Source: Thamnidium elegans
Taxonomy: Eukaryota; Mucoromycota; Mucoromycetes; Mucorales; Mucoraceae
Reading direction: 5' to 3'
DNA: 64,000 nucleotides
Assembly (NCBI GenBank): GCA_025201345.1
Contig: JAIXMG010000003.1
Coordinates: 1,488,001-1,552,000, forward strand
In this document: piece after piece, positions 1-12,077 of the stretch
How positions within the stretch are numbered: position 1 is the first letter of the stretch
Layout: each line of letters begins with the position of its first letter
Position numbers and translations under genes: made by a program
The notes under the pieces: generated by a model
Seen by the model: only the letters and a program-made list of their open reading frames with translations
Told to the model about the DNA's origin: nothing
The model's database searches: none

Positions 1-1991
1 TACTATGAAGACGATCAAGAAGAAGAAGACGCAGATAACTACGGCTTTGAAGATCTCTTTATACCTAACGCTCCTATTAAAATTGAAGACTATCCGAAAT
101 ATGCTCACCGAGGTCTAATGCTGGGTAAGTTATTCTAATATAAACGTGTTGGTATAAATGGACGCTAAGAAAATCAACTAGATACTTCAAGAAATTTTTA
201 TCCAGTTAGTGACATTCTCCGAACAATTGACGCCATGGCTTATAATAAAATGAACGTAAAGAGGATACACAATATGATTGTTTTATTTTGTGCTCAATTT
301 TCTTATTTTAGGTCTTTCATTGGCATATCACTGATTCTCATAGTTTCCCATTGAAGCTGGAAAGTCTACCTGAATTAGCTTATGAAGGCGCATACAAGTT
401 ACACCAGAAACGTTTAGTATACACTAAAAAAGACGTGAAACAGATTATTGATTATGCTTATCAGCGTGGCGTACGAGTTATTCCAGAGATTGATATGGTA
501 AGCTTTTTTTTTTAACTCTTTCACTACTCTAATGTATTACTAACTTGGTTTTTTCTTTTTTTGAAAAAAAAAAAGCCTGCGCATACGGGATCTTGGGCTC
601 CAGCTTTTAAAGATATCACGTAAGATATACTCCTTATATATATGCATTTGATATTATCATCCCCTTACTTTTATATGTTTAGAACTTGCACTGGTATCCA
701 CTATTTAGATGAATCTAATGATTGGAGTAAAAGATTTGCAGCAGAGCCAGGTACAGGACAATTAAATCCTGTACTCAATAAAACATATGAGATAGTGGAT
801 AAAGTAATAACTGAAGTAGCCTCATTATTTAAAGATGATTGGTATCATGGTGGCGGTGATGAACCTATTTATAATTGTTGGAACCAAGATAAAGATGTTC
901 AGGATTATATGAAGAAGCATAATGCTACAGGAGTAGATCTACTAGAATTATTTTTAAAAAAGGAACTAGAATCTATTCATAAATCCAAAAAAACAGCTAT
1001 TCTTTGGGAAGGTAATTCTTTTTTTTTTTTGGTTAAAAAATGAAATAATACCGTCAAATAAGATGTTAATTATGTAACTTTATTGCAAAAAAAGATCCAG
1101 TTACCAATGATCACTTGCCTATTTCTAAGGATGTGATAATGCAAGTTTGGATTAATCCGGTTCAGTTGGCAGTAAAGAAGGGATACAAAGTTATTGCGTC
1201 TAATTATAACTTTTGGTACCTGGATTGTGGCCACGGTGGATGGAAGTAAGCAATTTTATTTTTATTTTTGGTACAAGCATGTTTTAAATTGTTAATCATT
1301 ATCTATTTTTTTAAAATAGTGGCAATGATACTAGCTATGATGAACAAATAGCTCCAAAGGTACCTAAAGCAGTAGCGGAGGCTTTAGAAAAGAGTGGTGA
1401 AGAAGATAACTACAGACCACAAAACTGGGGTGGATCTGGTGGCGATTGGTGCAGGTAATGCTTTTTTTTTTGCTGTCAGAAAAAAAAAAAAAAAAAAAAA
1501 CTAATATTATAATCAGTCCATTTAAATCATGGCAGCGCGTATATAGTTACGATATGGCTTTTAACCTGACGGAAAGTGAAGCAGAGAATATTTTAGGTGG
1601 TGAGGTTGCGCTATGGTCAGAACAAACAGATACAACTACGTTAGATGCGCGTCTTTGGTAAGCGATATTTTTATTTTACAAGCGTACATAAAAATACTTA
1701 AAAAGAAAACAGGCCCAGGACCTCCGCGGCAGCAGAAATCATGTGGTCTGGACGGTATGACGAAGATAATCATAAACGCGACATAGGAGATGCTATGCCT
1801 AGAATATTTGATTGGCGTTATAGATTATTACAGCGAGGAATTAACACCGAAGCCTTACAGCCATTATGGTGGTGAGTTTCTTTTAGTTAAAGTTTACGCA
1901 CGTTAAATAATAATCCTTTTTTTTTTTTAATAATAGTGGCCAAAACCCTCATATGTGTGATGCAAATCATTATCCTGTCGTACTGAAATAA
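1..1991 (+). CDS. Beta-N-acetylhexosaminidase (GH20), 5' partial
   Basis: Secreted or vacuolar exo-hexosaminidase that releases terminal GlcNAc from chitin oligomers and glycans. Exons read as <1-124, 182-255, 312-497, 576-619, 683-1011, 1095-1245, 1320-1454, 1517-1657, 1713-1871, 1937-1991, all with GT-AG borders and compatible phases. The translation runs through the GH20 barrel: HRGLMLDTSRNF near the start, [28 protein letters not shown], and the catalytic Asp-Glu pair in [14 protein letters not shown] (near 840-880), then WQRVYSYD and [10 protein letters not shown]. It stops at 1989-1991 after a Cys-containing tail. The N-terminal part (signal peptide, zincin-like domain) lies outside the window. 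Together with the GH18 chitinase at 25.6 kb it would complete chitin degradation. Family call is secure; exon edges are inferred. Confidence 0.93.
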
Positions 1992-2285
1992 AGTTATAAA
2001 TTGTTGTTTCACTGGAAAATTTAAATGTACTATTTTAGTAGAATACTCGAGCTACATTACATAACACTGTGCTTTTTTTGATATTTTATGTAAGTTCTCT
2101 TTTTTTATACTACCAATGATTTTTCTTTATTTTTTTACTATTTTAAAAAAAAAAGTAAAAGAAACATGCCATAAAGTGTATATTTATGCGCATTTAATTC
2201 AAAAAAAAGAAATATTAGTAGTACCGAGTGTGTATAGTAAAATATATGTAAGGAAATAAGACTATTGTAAAGACATGACAACGCC

Positions 2286-2332
<47 letters not shown>

Positions 2333-3370
2333 AAAGAGAGAAAGAGAGTTTGACTATAATGAGAATATAGTTGTATTTTTTATGGAAGTAAAGGTGTGAA
2401 AATGGAAGTATTCCTTCAAAAAAACACGGGGTTTAAACCTTTATTGCTTTAATGAAGTAGTACGGTAAGAAACTTTCACTAAGAGCACTTTTTAATATAT
2501 ACTAAATACATACGAACCCATTCACGTATTATTAATACTTATTCTCCCGTAAATATAATAACGGATTCTTTCTAAAATTGTCAATATATAAACTTTTTTT
2601 TTTTGTACCTGAAAATATGCTCAAAATTGGTATAAGTCCGTAGTGTTGAAATGAAAAAAAAAGATACCGCATAATTAACTAGATATTCTCCCCCCTACAG
2701 AAGTCTTAATATGTTTCGGATTTCATTATGTATCTATCACGAACATAAATGAATACTACAGAAAGAAAAATTAAAAAGTTCTGTTTCGTGTAAATAAATA
2801 AAAACAAGAAAGATACAAGGGAGTGTATCCGTCTATATACAGCTGAAAATTACGACTTTACAAACAAAAAAGTTGTTTGTAGTTTAACAAGAAACAGGAT
2901 TGAAAAAAAAAAAAAAGAAAACTAATAGCGGGGTACATTTTATGTAAAAATAGTCTTTTATAATGACTATAATTATTCATTCGTATGCCTCCAAAAAAAC
3001 GTATTATATGTCCTCCCCTCTTTTTCTTTAAATGTGAGAAGATGTTATATATCCCATTGTTATCACTTTTTAAAAAAGAATACTGGCTTTAAAATATTCC
3101 TAAATCAAGTGGGATTGACAGGTAAAAAAAAAAGACGGCATTAACGCGCTCCTGAAAAAAAAAAAAAAAAAAAAACGACAAAAACAGGTATATGCGTTTT
3201 TTGTCGAGATCTTTTATCTTCTAAATTTATACCCTGTCCGAAACTGCTATCTAATTAGAATAAAAGGAGGATACAGTCTTTATTGTATTTATGCAACCAA
3301 CTCCCCTTTTTTTTTAACTAGTCGTGCGTATTTTTTTTTTTTCTGTAAAAGGGGTAAAACAATAAGAAAA
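1992..3370. other. Intergenic, convergent 3' flanks
   Basis: No coding signal on either strand. AT-rich with an uninterrupted 44-nt A run (2287-2330) and several A or T runs of 9-20. It separates the 3' ends of the hexosaminidase (plus) and the small membrane protein gene (minus). Confidence 0.7.
2287..2330. repeat. Poly(A) homopolymer, about 44 nt
   Basis: An unbroken A tract, the longest homopolymer in the window, followed by a purine-rich stretch. It could be a retroposition scar, a slippage tract or an assembly-length estimate. No target-site duplication is evident. Confidence 0.85.
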
Positions 3371-3629
3371 TTAAGAACTGGAGTTCTCTTTCATGCGTTG
3401 ATAACGTTCCAAGTCTTCTGCCTCTTGCTGTAAATCTTTTAAGTTTTGTTTAGCTTCTGAAGCTGCAAGCATTTGATCTATTTTGTTGTCATTAGTTGTT
3501 TTTTTTTTACATGTCGAAAAAAATAAGTTTCTTACAGTAGTTACTCTTGATCAACAAGATTTCCATGGCACCACCAATACCTAAACCAAGTCCAAACACT
3601 TTACTATAATACTTTGCTAATGGTGTCAT
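3371..3629 (-). CDS. Small single-pass membrane protein, 66 aa
   Basis: Not recognised by name. Two exons, 3629-3536 and 3477-3371, join in phase (31 codons + 1 nt, then 107 nt with stop), giving 66 residues. It opens MTPLAKYYSKVFGLGLGIGG, a basic then glycine-rich hydrophobic segment (about residues 10-28) that reads as a transmembrane helix. A charged, probably coiled-coil tail rich in Glu, Lys and Gln follows. Size and layout resemble small inner-mitochondrial-membrane assembly factors, but that is only an impression. It lies 124 bp downstream of the RGS gene on the same strand, so the RGS 3' UTR must be short or overlap. Confidence 0.6.
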
Positions 3630-3753
3630 TATATAAAATAAATAAACAAGGGTTAAAAAAACAAAAGAGAACAACTGGAGTTTTAAATCAATTTTTTTTT
3701 TATTATTATTTACCAAACACATACAAAAAAAAAAAAAAAAAAAAAAAGTACTA

Positions 3754-5697
3754 TTATACATCTTCTGAAGAGTCGTTTGATTGATTTAATTCACGTTGTT
3801 TTTTACGTTCACTTCTTTCAATCATATCAATGATTTTACGATACTTTTCGGTTTTTACAAATTTAGGTACAGAATCAGAAGCCATTAAACGACAGATATG
3901 TTCATTCACTTTGTCAAATAACTTTAACATCATCCTTAAACTTTGAGAAGCAGAAGAAGCAGTAATTAATATAGTAGGTTTGCTTTGACCAGGATAAGCA
4001 GAAGGTATAATTGTCACAATAGAATTTACAATTCTAGACATTTCTTGACATAACGAGTGTTCGACATTTAACTCACACGAGGAACCAGGAGCTAAATAAG
4101 TTGACCAGATATCATATGCATCTTCTAATAAATCCTTCTGATTTTGTGAAGGTAATGCTGGACTTTGGTTACGACATTTTCTTCTTAAAGTATTATAATC
4201 TATCCAAAAGTCAAGATTTTCTTCACAAAAGTTGGCTCGTAAGAAATCTTTAAAAGGTGATAACAGTTTAGCGTTTTCAAGTATAATCTTGAGTCGAGCC
4301 GAATTACTTTCTTTGGGATCAGGTGTAGTGTGTTCTACTGCGATACTAGGTGGACGAGAAACAGTTACAGCTGTAGTTGTTTCTACAATAGATGCTGTAT
4401 CATCATCGGTTGTTTGAGTGGTTGTAATCAATAGACTTTCTGGATCTTGAGATAAAATTTCTTTTAGTGTAGTTTTTTCTTCTTGTTGTTGCTGTTCATT
4501 GATTGTACTACTTCTTGATCTGGTTACAGTAGTAGAAGAAGACGCAATCAAAGCTGGCTGTGGCGGTTGAGGCGCTTGTGGTTGTTTTACCGGCTCGGAT
4601 ACGATTAGTTTTCCTTTATCAGAAACCACAAACATAATTACTTTAGAGGCCTTAATGGGGTGATGTTGATGCTTTGAATCTTGATATTCAATCCAATGAT
4701 ATTTAATAAATTCTTGCGCAATTGATTCTGCTTCTTCACGACAAGAGACAGTACTGAATTCTAGTAACCAATCGCAACACATTTGTGAAGAGAATACGGT
4801 TCTCATTGTTTTGACGGTTTTGCTTTGACGTGTTGATTTTGATAAGGTCAATAAATAATTACCAAGTAATTGTACCCTTGAATCACCGCCAGAAGAAGTA
4901 GAAGACATGGCAAAGGGAGCACTAAGAGAAGGGGTAGAACATGAAGTAGCAGATGATACAGAGGAAGAAGTTGAAGATGGTGGAGTACTTCTAGTAGAAA
5001 CAGAGACCGAACTAGCATTACCCGTATTAGATAATTCTCCATCTAAAGGTAAACATGTCATCATCACTCTAAATACCACGGAAACATAAGCTCTGGTTAA
5101 TATAAGTTGATCATCGTCGGAATTACGATCTAAACGAACAAGATGAATGGCTTCCATATGGCTAAAGTATTTCCTTAAAGTAGATACATTTACTTCAGTT
5201 CGGACGCAAAAGTCTTGCAGTACACACAACCCTTTAGGAGTCAAGTGCCAAATACCTTTGTCACGAAAGGATCTGTTTTGTGGATCGACTGCGTTTTCCA
5301 TTAAACGGCAGTTTTGAAATTGTTGACAGAGTGATTTTGCCATCTCTCGTGCCATATTGAACGTGGTGGTAGTGGTTGTTCTTTGTTGACGAGATGAGTC
5401 ATTTGGATCGGGTATACGTACTGTATGTGAAAAACGTAAATTGCCTAGTGCTTGGATAGCATCATCCGACGAAAATGTGTTGTAGTAATTTCGAAATAAA
5501 TATCTGTGCGTGTCAAGTGGTATTTGAACAATAAGTGCAGCAAATAAATCATGAATATCCTAACACCTTGATTTATTAATTTTATGTTGTTAAATTTTTT
5601 TTTTTTTAAAAAAAAAAATTACCTTTAAAAATGGTCGCCCATCAATCGTAAATTTCATCATTGATGTATACGCTTGCTGTGATACATTTGGATCCAT
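3754..5697 (-). CDS. RGS protein with DEP domain (Sst2/FlbA type)
   Basis: Regulator of heterotrimeric G-protein signalling, a GTPase-activating protein for G-alpha. Exon 1 is 5697-5623 (25 codons); exon 2 is 5559-3754; the product is 626 aa. The N-terminal third matches the fungal DEP-like repeat region, with an HLTPKGL motif and LRKYFSHMEAIHLVRLDR. A DEP domain sits at about residues 260-345 (SSQMCCDWLLEFS, IAQEFIKYHWIEY). The RGS domain covers about 445-605 (LSPFKDFLRANFCEENLDFW, then KYRKIIDMIERSE). Ser/Thr-rich and Gln-rich low-complexity linkers separate the domains. The order matches yeast Sst2 and Aspergillus FlbA, which damp pheromone or growth signalling. The intron carries a T13A11 palindrome. 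Confidence 0.92.
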
Positions 5698-6137
5698 TGT
5701 AAGGGGTAAAAAGAAAGTGTAATAATAGTAAAAGAAAGAAAGAAAAATATTTCGATCAAATTTTATTAATAAAAGAAAAAAAAAAAAAAAAAAAAAGGGA
5801 GAATAGGGAGGAAATATAAGATTTGTTGTTGTTTTTTGTTATGGCAACACATCACTGTTGTTATGGAAGCAGTTGTTAGCTCCTTTAAAAAAAAAAAAAA
5901 AAAATTACATCTATTTTTGATAACGTGCCTGGCTCATGTATCATGTTTTTCTTTTTTCTTTTACGCTTGGACATTTAGTAAGCATGTGTAAATATTTTGT
6001 CAAAAAGAATCAATACAAACATGTAGTACCCCCTTTTTTATTTTATAAATTGTGGTACAAGAATGATTTTTGTTACCAAGCTATCAATCTGAGAATTATA
6101 TATTATTTATTATTTGCTATTATTATTATTGTTATTA
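5698..6137. other. Intergenic between RGS and Ede1-like genes
   Basis: Promoter side of the RGS gene and 3' side of the Ede1-like gene. Contains A runs at about 5776-5796 and 5887-5903. An open frame at 5936-6310 is mostly non-coding and then antisense to the Ede1-like gene. Nothing else seen. Confidence 0.6.
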
Positions 6138-9100
6138 TCATTGATAGGTTTGATCAAGTAAATAATTCGTTGCCTTTTCAATATCTTGATCGTATCTGTC
6201 AAGAGCTTCTAAAGCAGCAGCAGGTTCAAACCCCATATTCACTAATTCAGCTATATGACTACCTTGAATCGTATCCGGATCATAAGCAGGAACAGAAGTA
6301 TGGTGATTAGTAGGTTGAGGAGGTACAGATACAGTTTCATTACGACTGGTAACCAGAGTATTATTATTATTACTGACATCCTCCTTCTTGACTTTTGATA
6401 ATGATACGGGAGCGACGGTAGGAGTTTCTTCCTTTGTCTTTTTTTTATCCTTCTTCTTTTTCTTTTTATCGTCCTCATGACCGTTATTAAAATCAAATCC
6501 ACCAAAACTTTTAGCCCAAGAGACGATATTCTTCTTCTTTTTTTTCTTTTCTTCTCCTTTCTTCGACAAATTCGTGATAGACTTTGGTTCTTCTTTAACT
6601 CCTCTATCTACTCCTTGTTTTTCACCCTTTGAGTCTATTACTTCTTTATCATCTTTTACTTGATTAAAAAATTGATGGTTATTAGATGCATGATCGAATG
6701 GCACAGTCTTTTGTGTTGGTGTAACTTGACTACTCGTGTTGTTGAATTCCGAAACATTCGTTTCATTTATGGATCCAAAAATAGGCGACTCTGCATTTCT
6801 TTGTTTATTAGATTTTCTGGATGGAGGTGGAGCGGGAGCAACACGATGGGTACTACTATTCGTACTGGCCGAGACCTCTGATTCATCCGTAAAAGAACTA
6901 ACCATAACAGGCTCTTCCTCTTGATTGTCAACAACTCCAAATACGGCATCAAAAGTCGAGGATGGTTTCAAAACTGGTTCTCGTTGTTGTTTTATTGTCT
7001 CCGCAACATCAGGTTTACTACTATTTTTTTGTTGTTCTGTTTCTGTCAAAAAGGGGTCTTGATTATTCTTATTAGCCACTCTGGTTTGTCGAGGGTGATC
7101 AATCATTACAAATTCATTATCATCATTATTTATTTGTCTTTCTTTTTGACCAACACTTCTTGGTGCTTCTACCGCGTCGAAAAAATCGTCCACAGACTCT
7201 GTTTCTTCGTCATCGTGGCTTGATTTAGTTGCATTTGAGGCGCCAACCTTGCTCTTATCTAATATAATATTACTCTCCTACATAGATCCAAAAAAAAAAA
7301 AAATTAAATTTATTAATTAGTTAAAAAAGATCTTAATATATGCATGTCTTATATATTACCTGATCGTTCTCAATGCCTTTTTCTTTATTGATTGGTTTCT
7401 CCGCTAAACGTTCTTGTAACTTTAATTGTTTTTGTTCAGTTTCTTCTTGTTTACGTTGCTCAAATTCAGCATTAATTCTGGCTTCTTCACGTTGCTTTAA
7501 TTCTAGTGCAGCTGCTTCTTGTGTTTGTTTTAGTTCGGATTCTTGTGTTTGTTGTAACTCGGCTGCTGCTTTTTCTTGCTTTTGCTTCAACTCAAGTGCC
7601 ACTCTTTCCTCTTCCTCTTGCTTTCTCTTTAATTCGACGGCGGCCTTTTCTATCCTTTGTCGTTCTAATTCAGCAGCCATTCTCTGTTCTTCCTCCTCTT
7701 GCTTTCGCTTCAACTCGGCAGCGGCCGCGGCTTCTTGCTCTTGCTTCTCCTTCAATTCAGCAGCATGTCTTTCTTCCTCTTGACGTTGATTCAATTCAAC
7801 GGCATCCTTTTCATCTTGTTGGCGCTGCTTTAATTCAGCAGCTTCCCTTTTTTCTTGCTCTCGCTTTTGCTTTAACTCGGCTGCCGCTTGTTCTTCTTGC
7901 TTACGTCGTTCGAATTCAGCAGAAATACGATCCTCTTCCTCTTTTTGCTCAATTGCAAGCCTTTCTTCTAATTTACGAGCAGTATCTTCTTCTCGTTTCT
8001 TTTCGGCGCGATCTAATTCGATCTTGGTAGCAATAGCTGCTGCGGTTAATGAAGCACGTTCAAGCTCGTCTGCTTCTTCTGTTTCTTTCTTGATACGAGC
8101 GTCCTCTGCAAATTTAGTTTCTTCGGCGAGCCTAGCTTCCTCTTCACGTTTAACTTCTTCTGCGCGTTTAACTTCTTCACGTTTAACTTCTTCCGCACGC
8201 TTAGCTTCTTCAACGAGTCTGGATTCTTCCGCACGTTTAGCTTCTTCCGTAAGTCTGGCTTCCTCGGCAAGTTTAGCTTCCTCGGCAAGTCTGGCTTCTT
8301 CTGCAAGTCTGGCTTCCTCAGCAAGTCTAGCTTCTTCGGCGATCCTAGCTTCCTCTTCACGTTTAACCTCTTCTGCGCGTTTAGCTTCCTCAGCAAGTCT
8401 AGCTTCCTCAGCAAGTCTAGCTTCTTCGGCAAGTCTAGCTTCTTCGGCGAGCCTAGCTTCCTCTTCACGTTTAGCTTCTTCAGCAAGTCTAGCTTCTTCA
8501 GCAAGTCTAGCTTCTTCTGCAAGTCTAGCTTCTTCAGCAAGTCTAGCTTCTTCTGCAAGTCTAGCTTCTTCGGCAAGTCTAGCTTCTTCGGCGAGCCTAG
8601 CTTCCTCTTCACGTTTAGCTTCTTCAGCAAGTCTAGCTTCTTCAGCAAGTCTAGCTTCTTCTGCAAGTCTAGCTTCTTCTGCGCGTTTAGCTTCCTCAGC
8701 AAGTCTAGCTTCTTCAGCAAGTCTAGCTTCCTCTGCAATTCTAGCTTCTTCAGCCAACCTGGCCTTCTCCTCGGCCTTCTTTTGGGCAATAGCCTGCTGT
8801 CTCCTTTCATGTTCTGCATGCAATTCATCTAAGGTCTTTGTTAACCTCATAGACTCCATTTGAATATTATGCACACTACGACGCAATTTTTCATTCTCTG
8901 CTTGATTCTTTTTTAAATCCAATTTTTCATTTTCAACTTGTTCAGTGGTTGTTTTTAATTCCTGTTCAGCAGATTGTACTGATAACTTTACTTTATCCCA
9001 TTCAGGCTGTTCAGATTCAATTGATTCTTTTAGTTGTCGTAATTGAGTGTGATCCGACTGTTGCTGTGATTTTAAGGCGTCTACTTGCGTCTGTAAACTC

Positions 9101-10642
9101 TGTTTCTTTTCTTCAAGTGCTTTCAATGATTGTTGAAGCTGGGTCTTTTGAGATTCGATATCACGAGTGGATTTCTTGGTGGTTGTAATTTGGTTTTGTA
9201 AAAGGTTTACAGCGTTGGTTTCTTGAATTACTTGTTCGTTACCAAAGTCGCCTATTAAATCTTGATCTATTATATAGGTATGTGTTACACTTTTATACAT
9301 TAATATATACTATTTTCTCCCCTCCCCCCTTTTTTTTTTACCTGCTGTTGGTAAACTAAACCCTCTCTGTGTCGATGAATTGAAATCCCCACTTATAGGA
9401 GTGCTAAAACTTCTCGCGGTAGGTGAACCAAATCCACCTGTACTTATAGGACTCTGCACTGGTAAAACAGGAGGAGGAATTAATGTTGAAGGCAATACGT
9501 GAGGTAATTGAGATCCCATTAAACGAGCATGAATTAAATGCATAGCAACCGCAAATTCATTAGGATTTAAAGTACCTGATTTTCGAATATCAGCTAAATC
9601 CCAAATCTTTACTAAATCTTGTTCGGGTAATTTGGAATTTTTAAAGAATTCTACTGCCTCTGAACCACCAATGATACCCTTGTGTTGTTTATCCAGCTTT
9701 TCAAAGTAAGTATCGTATTGTGCCTTTTCGTGAGCCGTGACATCCCATGATGTAAGTGGGTTAGTGGATGAAAAGGCCATGGTACCGATGGTATCAATCT
9801 TTTTGGCTCGCGATTGCAATAATGGTGACATAAGAGAGGTATTTGATGCAGCTGCGTATACATCAGGTGGTAAGATAGTTGGTAATGTGGTAATTGACTT
9901 GTCCATTAATTTGGCAATATAATACATGGCAATAATAAATTCGGTTTCATCCAAGTAACCATTCTGTCTTATATCTGCCAAATCCCTATATAAAATTTTT
10001 GATAAGTTTTCTGTAAATCCTCTATTTTTTTTTTTATGTTCTATATACCAAATTTGAGTTAATTGGTGGTTTGGTAGTCTTGACTTTGAAAATAAAGCTT
10101 TGGCAGTTTCAGCAGGAATACCGTTGGCAGTTGGTTGTTGAGATTTATAAATTGTTTGGTATTTCTTTTTCTCGTTCGGTGTCATTATTGAGCCGGTAGT
10201 CACTTGAACACCTTGTATCTGTGGTAATGGTGTAACTAATTCATATTTTTTTAATTCAAATTAAACCCTTGTGAAACTTTTTTTTTTCCTTTTTACCTGT
10301 AGAAAATAATGGTTCAGTTGCTTTAATGTTATTTTGAGCACAAGCAATAAGTTTAAGTGCAATAGCGAAAGTATCTTGTGTAAGGTAGCCGAGATTTTTT
10401 TCATCTGCTGTTTCCCATATCTTTATAATGCACGTGTAATTTTTTGTTAGTATATAAAACAATAAAGAAAAAAAAAAACTTACTTCTGATAAAACGATAT
10501 TAGAAAGACCTGACTTTGCAAAGAACTGAACTGCTTCTATGCCTGTCACCACATTGGGTTGGCTTTTAGCAGCTGCGTGAAAGAATTGTTTATAAGCTTT
10601 AACCTCTTGCGAGCTTAATTGTGTTTCCCATAATGTCGACAT
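6138..10642 (-). CDS. EDE1: Ede1/Eps15-like endocytic scaffold, 3 EH domains + UBA
   Basis: Early-arriving clathrin endocytosis scaffold that binds NPF-motif adaptors and ubiquitin at the plasma membrane. Exons 10642-10484, 10420-10297, 10235-10049, 9985-9342, 9266-7360 and 7277-6138 give about 1386 aa. EH1 spans about residues 7-95 (IWETADEKNLGYL), EH2 110-200 (IWDLADIRQNGYLDETEF), EH3 240-330 (IWDLADIRKSGTLNPNEF). Residues 372-1007 are one long charged coiled coil holding the AEEARL repeat block. A lysine-rich segment follows, and the protein ends in a UBA domain (LVNMGFEPAAALEALDR, final 45 residues). The EH2 codons are interrupted by a 63-nt in-frame, stop-free intron (9986-10048); without splicing the canonical IWDLAD is broken by 21 residues. 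Acidic NPF-like motifs were not searched exhaustively. Confidence 0.93.
8085..8770 (-). repeat. 18-bp coding minisatellite (AEEARL hexapeptide)
   Basis: Inside the Ede1-like coiled coil (about residues 537-765), an 18-bp unit encoding AEEARL is repeated more than 30 times, with variants AEEAKR, EEEARL and AEEVKR forming higher-order blocks. The translation stays open and helical throughout. Copy number is likely to vary between strains. Confidence 0.9.
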
Positions 10643-11089
10643 TGTTTTTGTTAGGAAAAAGAAAAAAAAAAAACGAAACCAAACGGGAAAATTCAGTTAT
10701 CTAAAGAAAGGAATCTCCGCTCATAATGCTTGGATACCGTCATCGCTTTTGAGCCACAGGGCAGTAAGCATTTAGTAATTGTACATGTGATACAAGTTTT
10801 GCATTATTGCGCTGGCTTCGGCATGGAATAGACGCCAGGTTTTCGTACGTGAATTTTATTTTATATATCATTGGCACAGATAAAATATTAAAGAGCATAT
10901 ACAAATATATTTATATATAAAAGAGAATAGGGTCGGTTTTGATATTAACAAATAGGCCATCGTTAATTAAAGAAAGCCGGCATTTATCATTGTTGATATC
11001 ATCATTAAATTATGCATGCATTTCAAAAATTATAAATCTTTCTTTTAATTTTTCATTTGCAGCGCCAGGGTTGTCTTTTTTTTCTTACC
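10643..11089. promoter_or_regulatory. Shared divergent promoter, 447 bp
   Basis: Separates the start codons of the Ede1-like gene (minus) and the J-domain gene (plus). AT-rich; no coding potential. A pyrimidine stretch precedes the plus-strand ATG. No specific factor site can be named with confidence. Confidence 0.5.
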
Positions 11090-11958
11090 ATGTTGAGTGA
11101 AAAGAAGAGTATTTTACAGCTTTTATGTTTAGTAGTTACACTTTATATAGTTTTGCCCCCATTGTTCAAAACTTGGAATTGGGGACAAGACCATTCGAAC
11201 TTATTTGATCTTTCAGCCCAATTTCAAAAGAATAATACAGATTTTTATTCTTGGTTAGGAGTACAGGTAAAAAATATATATATTATAATTATATTTGATA
11301 GTAAAAATCTTACAGGGTTTTAAAAACATAGGCAACTGCAAATGTAGCTGAAATAAGTAAAGCTCATCGTCAACTTGCTTTGAAATTACAGTAAGTTTTT
11401 TTTTTTTACTGCAGCAAAATATATATATACTAACTACAAAAAAAAAAAAAAAAAAGCCCAGAGAGTTCAACAGACAACAAAGAAAAGTTTGAAATTACTA
11501 ATCAAGTTGCATATATATTACGAACGCCTAAATTAAGAGCACTATATGATATCATATTAGAACAAGGACATTTGCCCTATTTTAAAGGGGTGTATTATTA
11601 TTACACACGACATAAACTAGTATGTATGAGTATTTTATCCGTGGTAGCGATTGTTTGTATGGAATACCTCAAGGCATGGGAAAAATATTTTAACGATAAA
11701 GTAGCGTTTGATCAGTTTATTGTAAATGCTAAATCTATGGCGCAAAAGTTATCAGATAAACATGCGGCTGCTAAAACGCATAAGAATTGGATAGATTTAG
11801 GTGATCGAGTGATACGTTGTGAGATTACAAAAGAAAAAGAAATTTTCTTGTTGAATGAAAAAGATCAACGCATACCTCTCACTTCTCAAAATGCAGTACC
11901 TTTTCCTAGTATTTTAGATACTACCCTATTTCGCGTTTTTTATAAACTAAAAAAATAA
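11090..11958 (+). CDS. ER-type membrane J-domain protein with HPE instead of HPD
   Basis: Exons 11090-11266, 11332-11390 and 11457-11958; 245 aa. A hydrophobic N-terminal segment (about residues 9-25, LQLLCLVVTLYIVLPPLF) is a signal anchor. A J-domain follows (FYSWLGVQATANVAEISKAH then RQLALKLHPE...), and a second hydrophobic segment sits near MSILSVVAIVCMEYLKAW. The layout resembles DnaJ-like proteins of the ER membrane such as yeast Erj5. The invariant HPD tripeptide, needed to stimulate Hsp70 ATPase, reads His79-Pro80-Glu81. The codon is split by an intron, but the only acceptor that keeps the frame open gives Glu. Either the family tolerates Asp-to-Glu or this is a J-like protein with weak Hsp70 coupling. 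Start chosen at the first ATG before the anchor; an upstream TTG in frame is ignored. Confidence 0.75.
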
Positions 11959-12077
11959 ACGCGGTCTTCGTCTCCCTTTTAAAGTCGAACAAGTAAAAAA
12001 GAAATATTTTTTTTCTTTTTTCGTTTTTTTTTTTCTTCTTCTTTTTTTTTTATATAGAAAAAAACGAGCCAACAGCA

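Noticed and set aside
4848..5089. Short open frames on both strands inside the RGS gene
   Set aside because: Shadows of the Ser/Thr-rich linker codons of the real exon.
8046..8828. 260-aa minus-strand frame rich in KKLDLLKKL
   Set aside because: Alternative frame of the same repeat block; no domain, no splice support, and the AEEARL frame is continuous with EH and UBA domains.
8024..8863. 279-aa plus-strand open frame rich in ASSASL repeats
   Set aside because: It is the antisense reading of the AEEARL minisatellite in the Ede1-like coding exon; open only because the repeat lacks stops in that frame.
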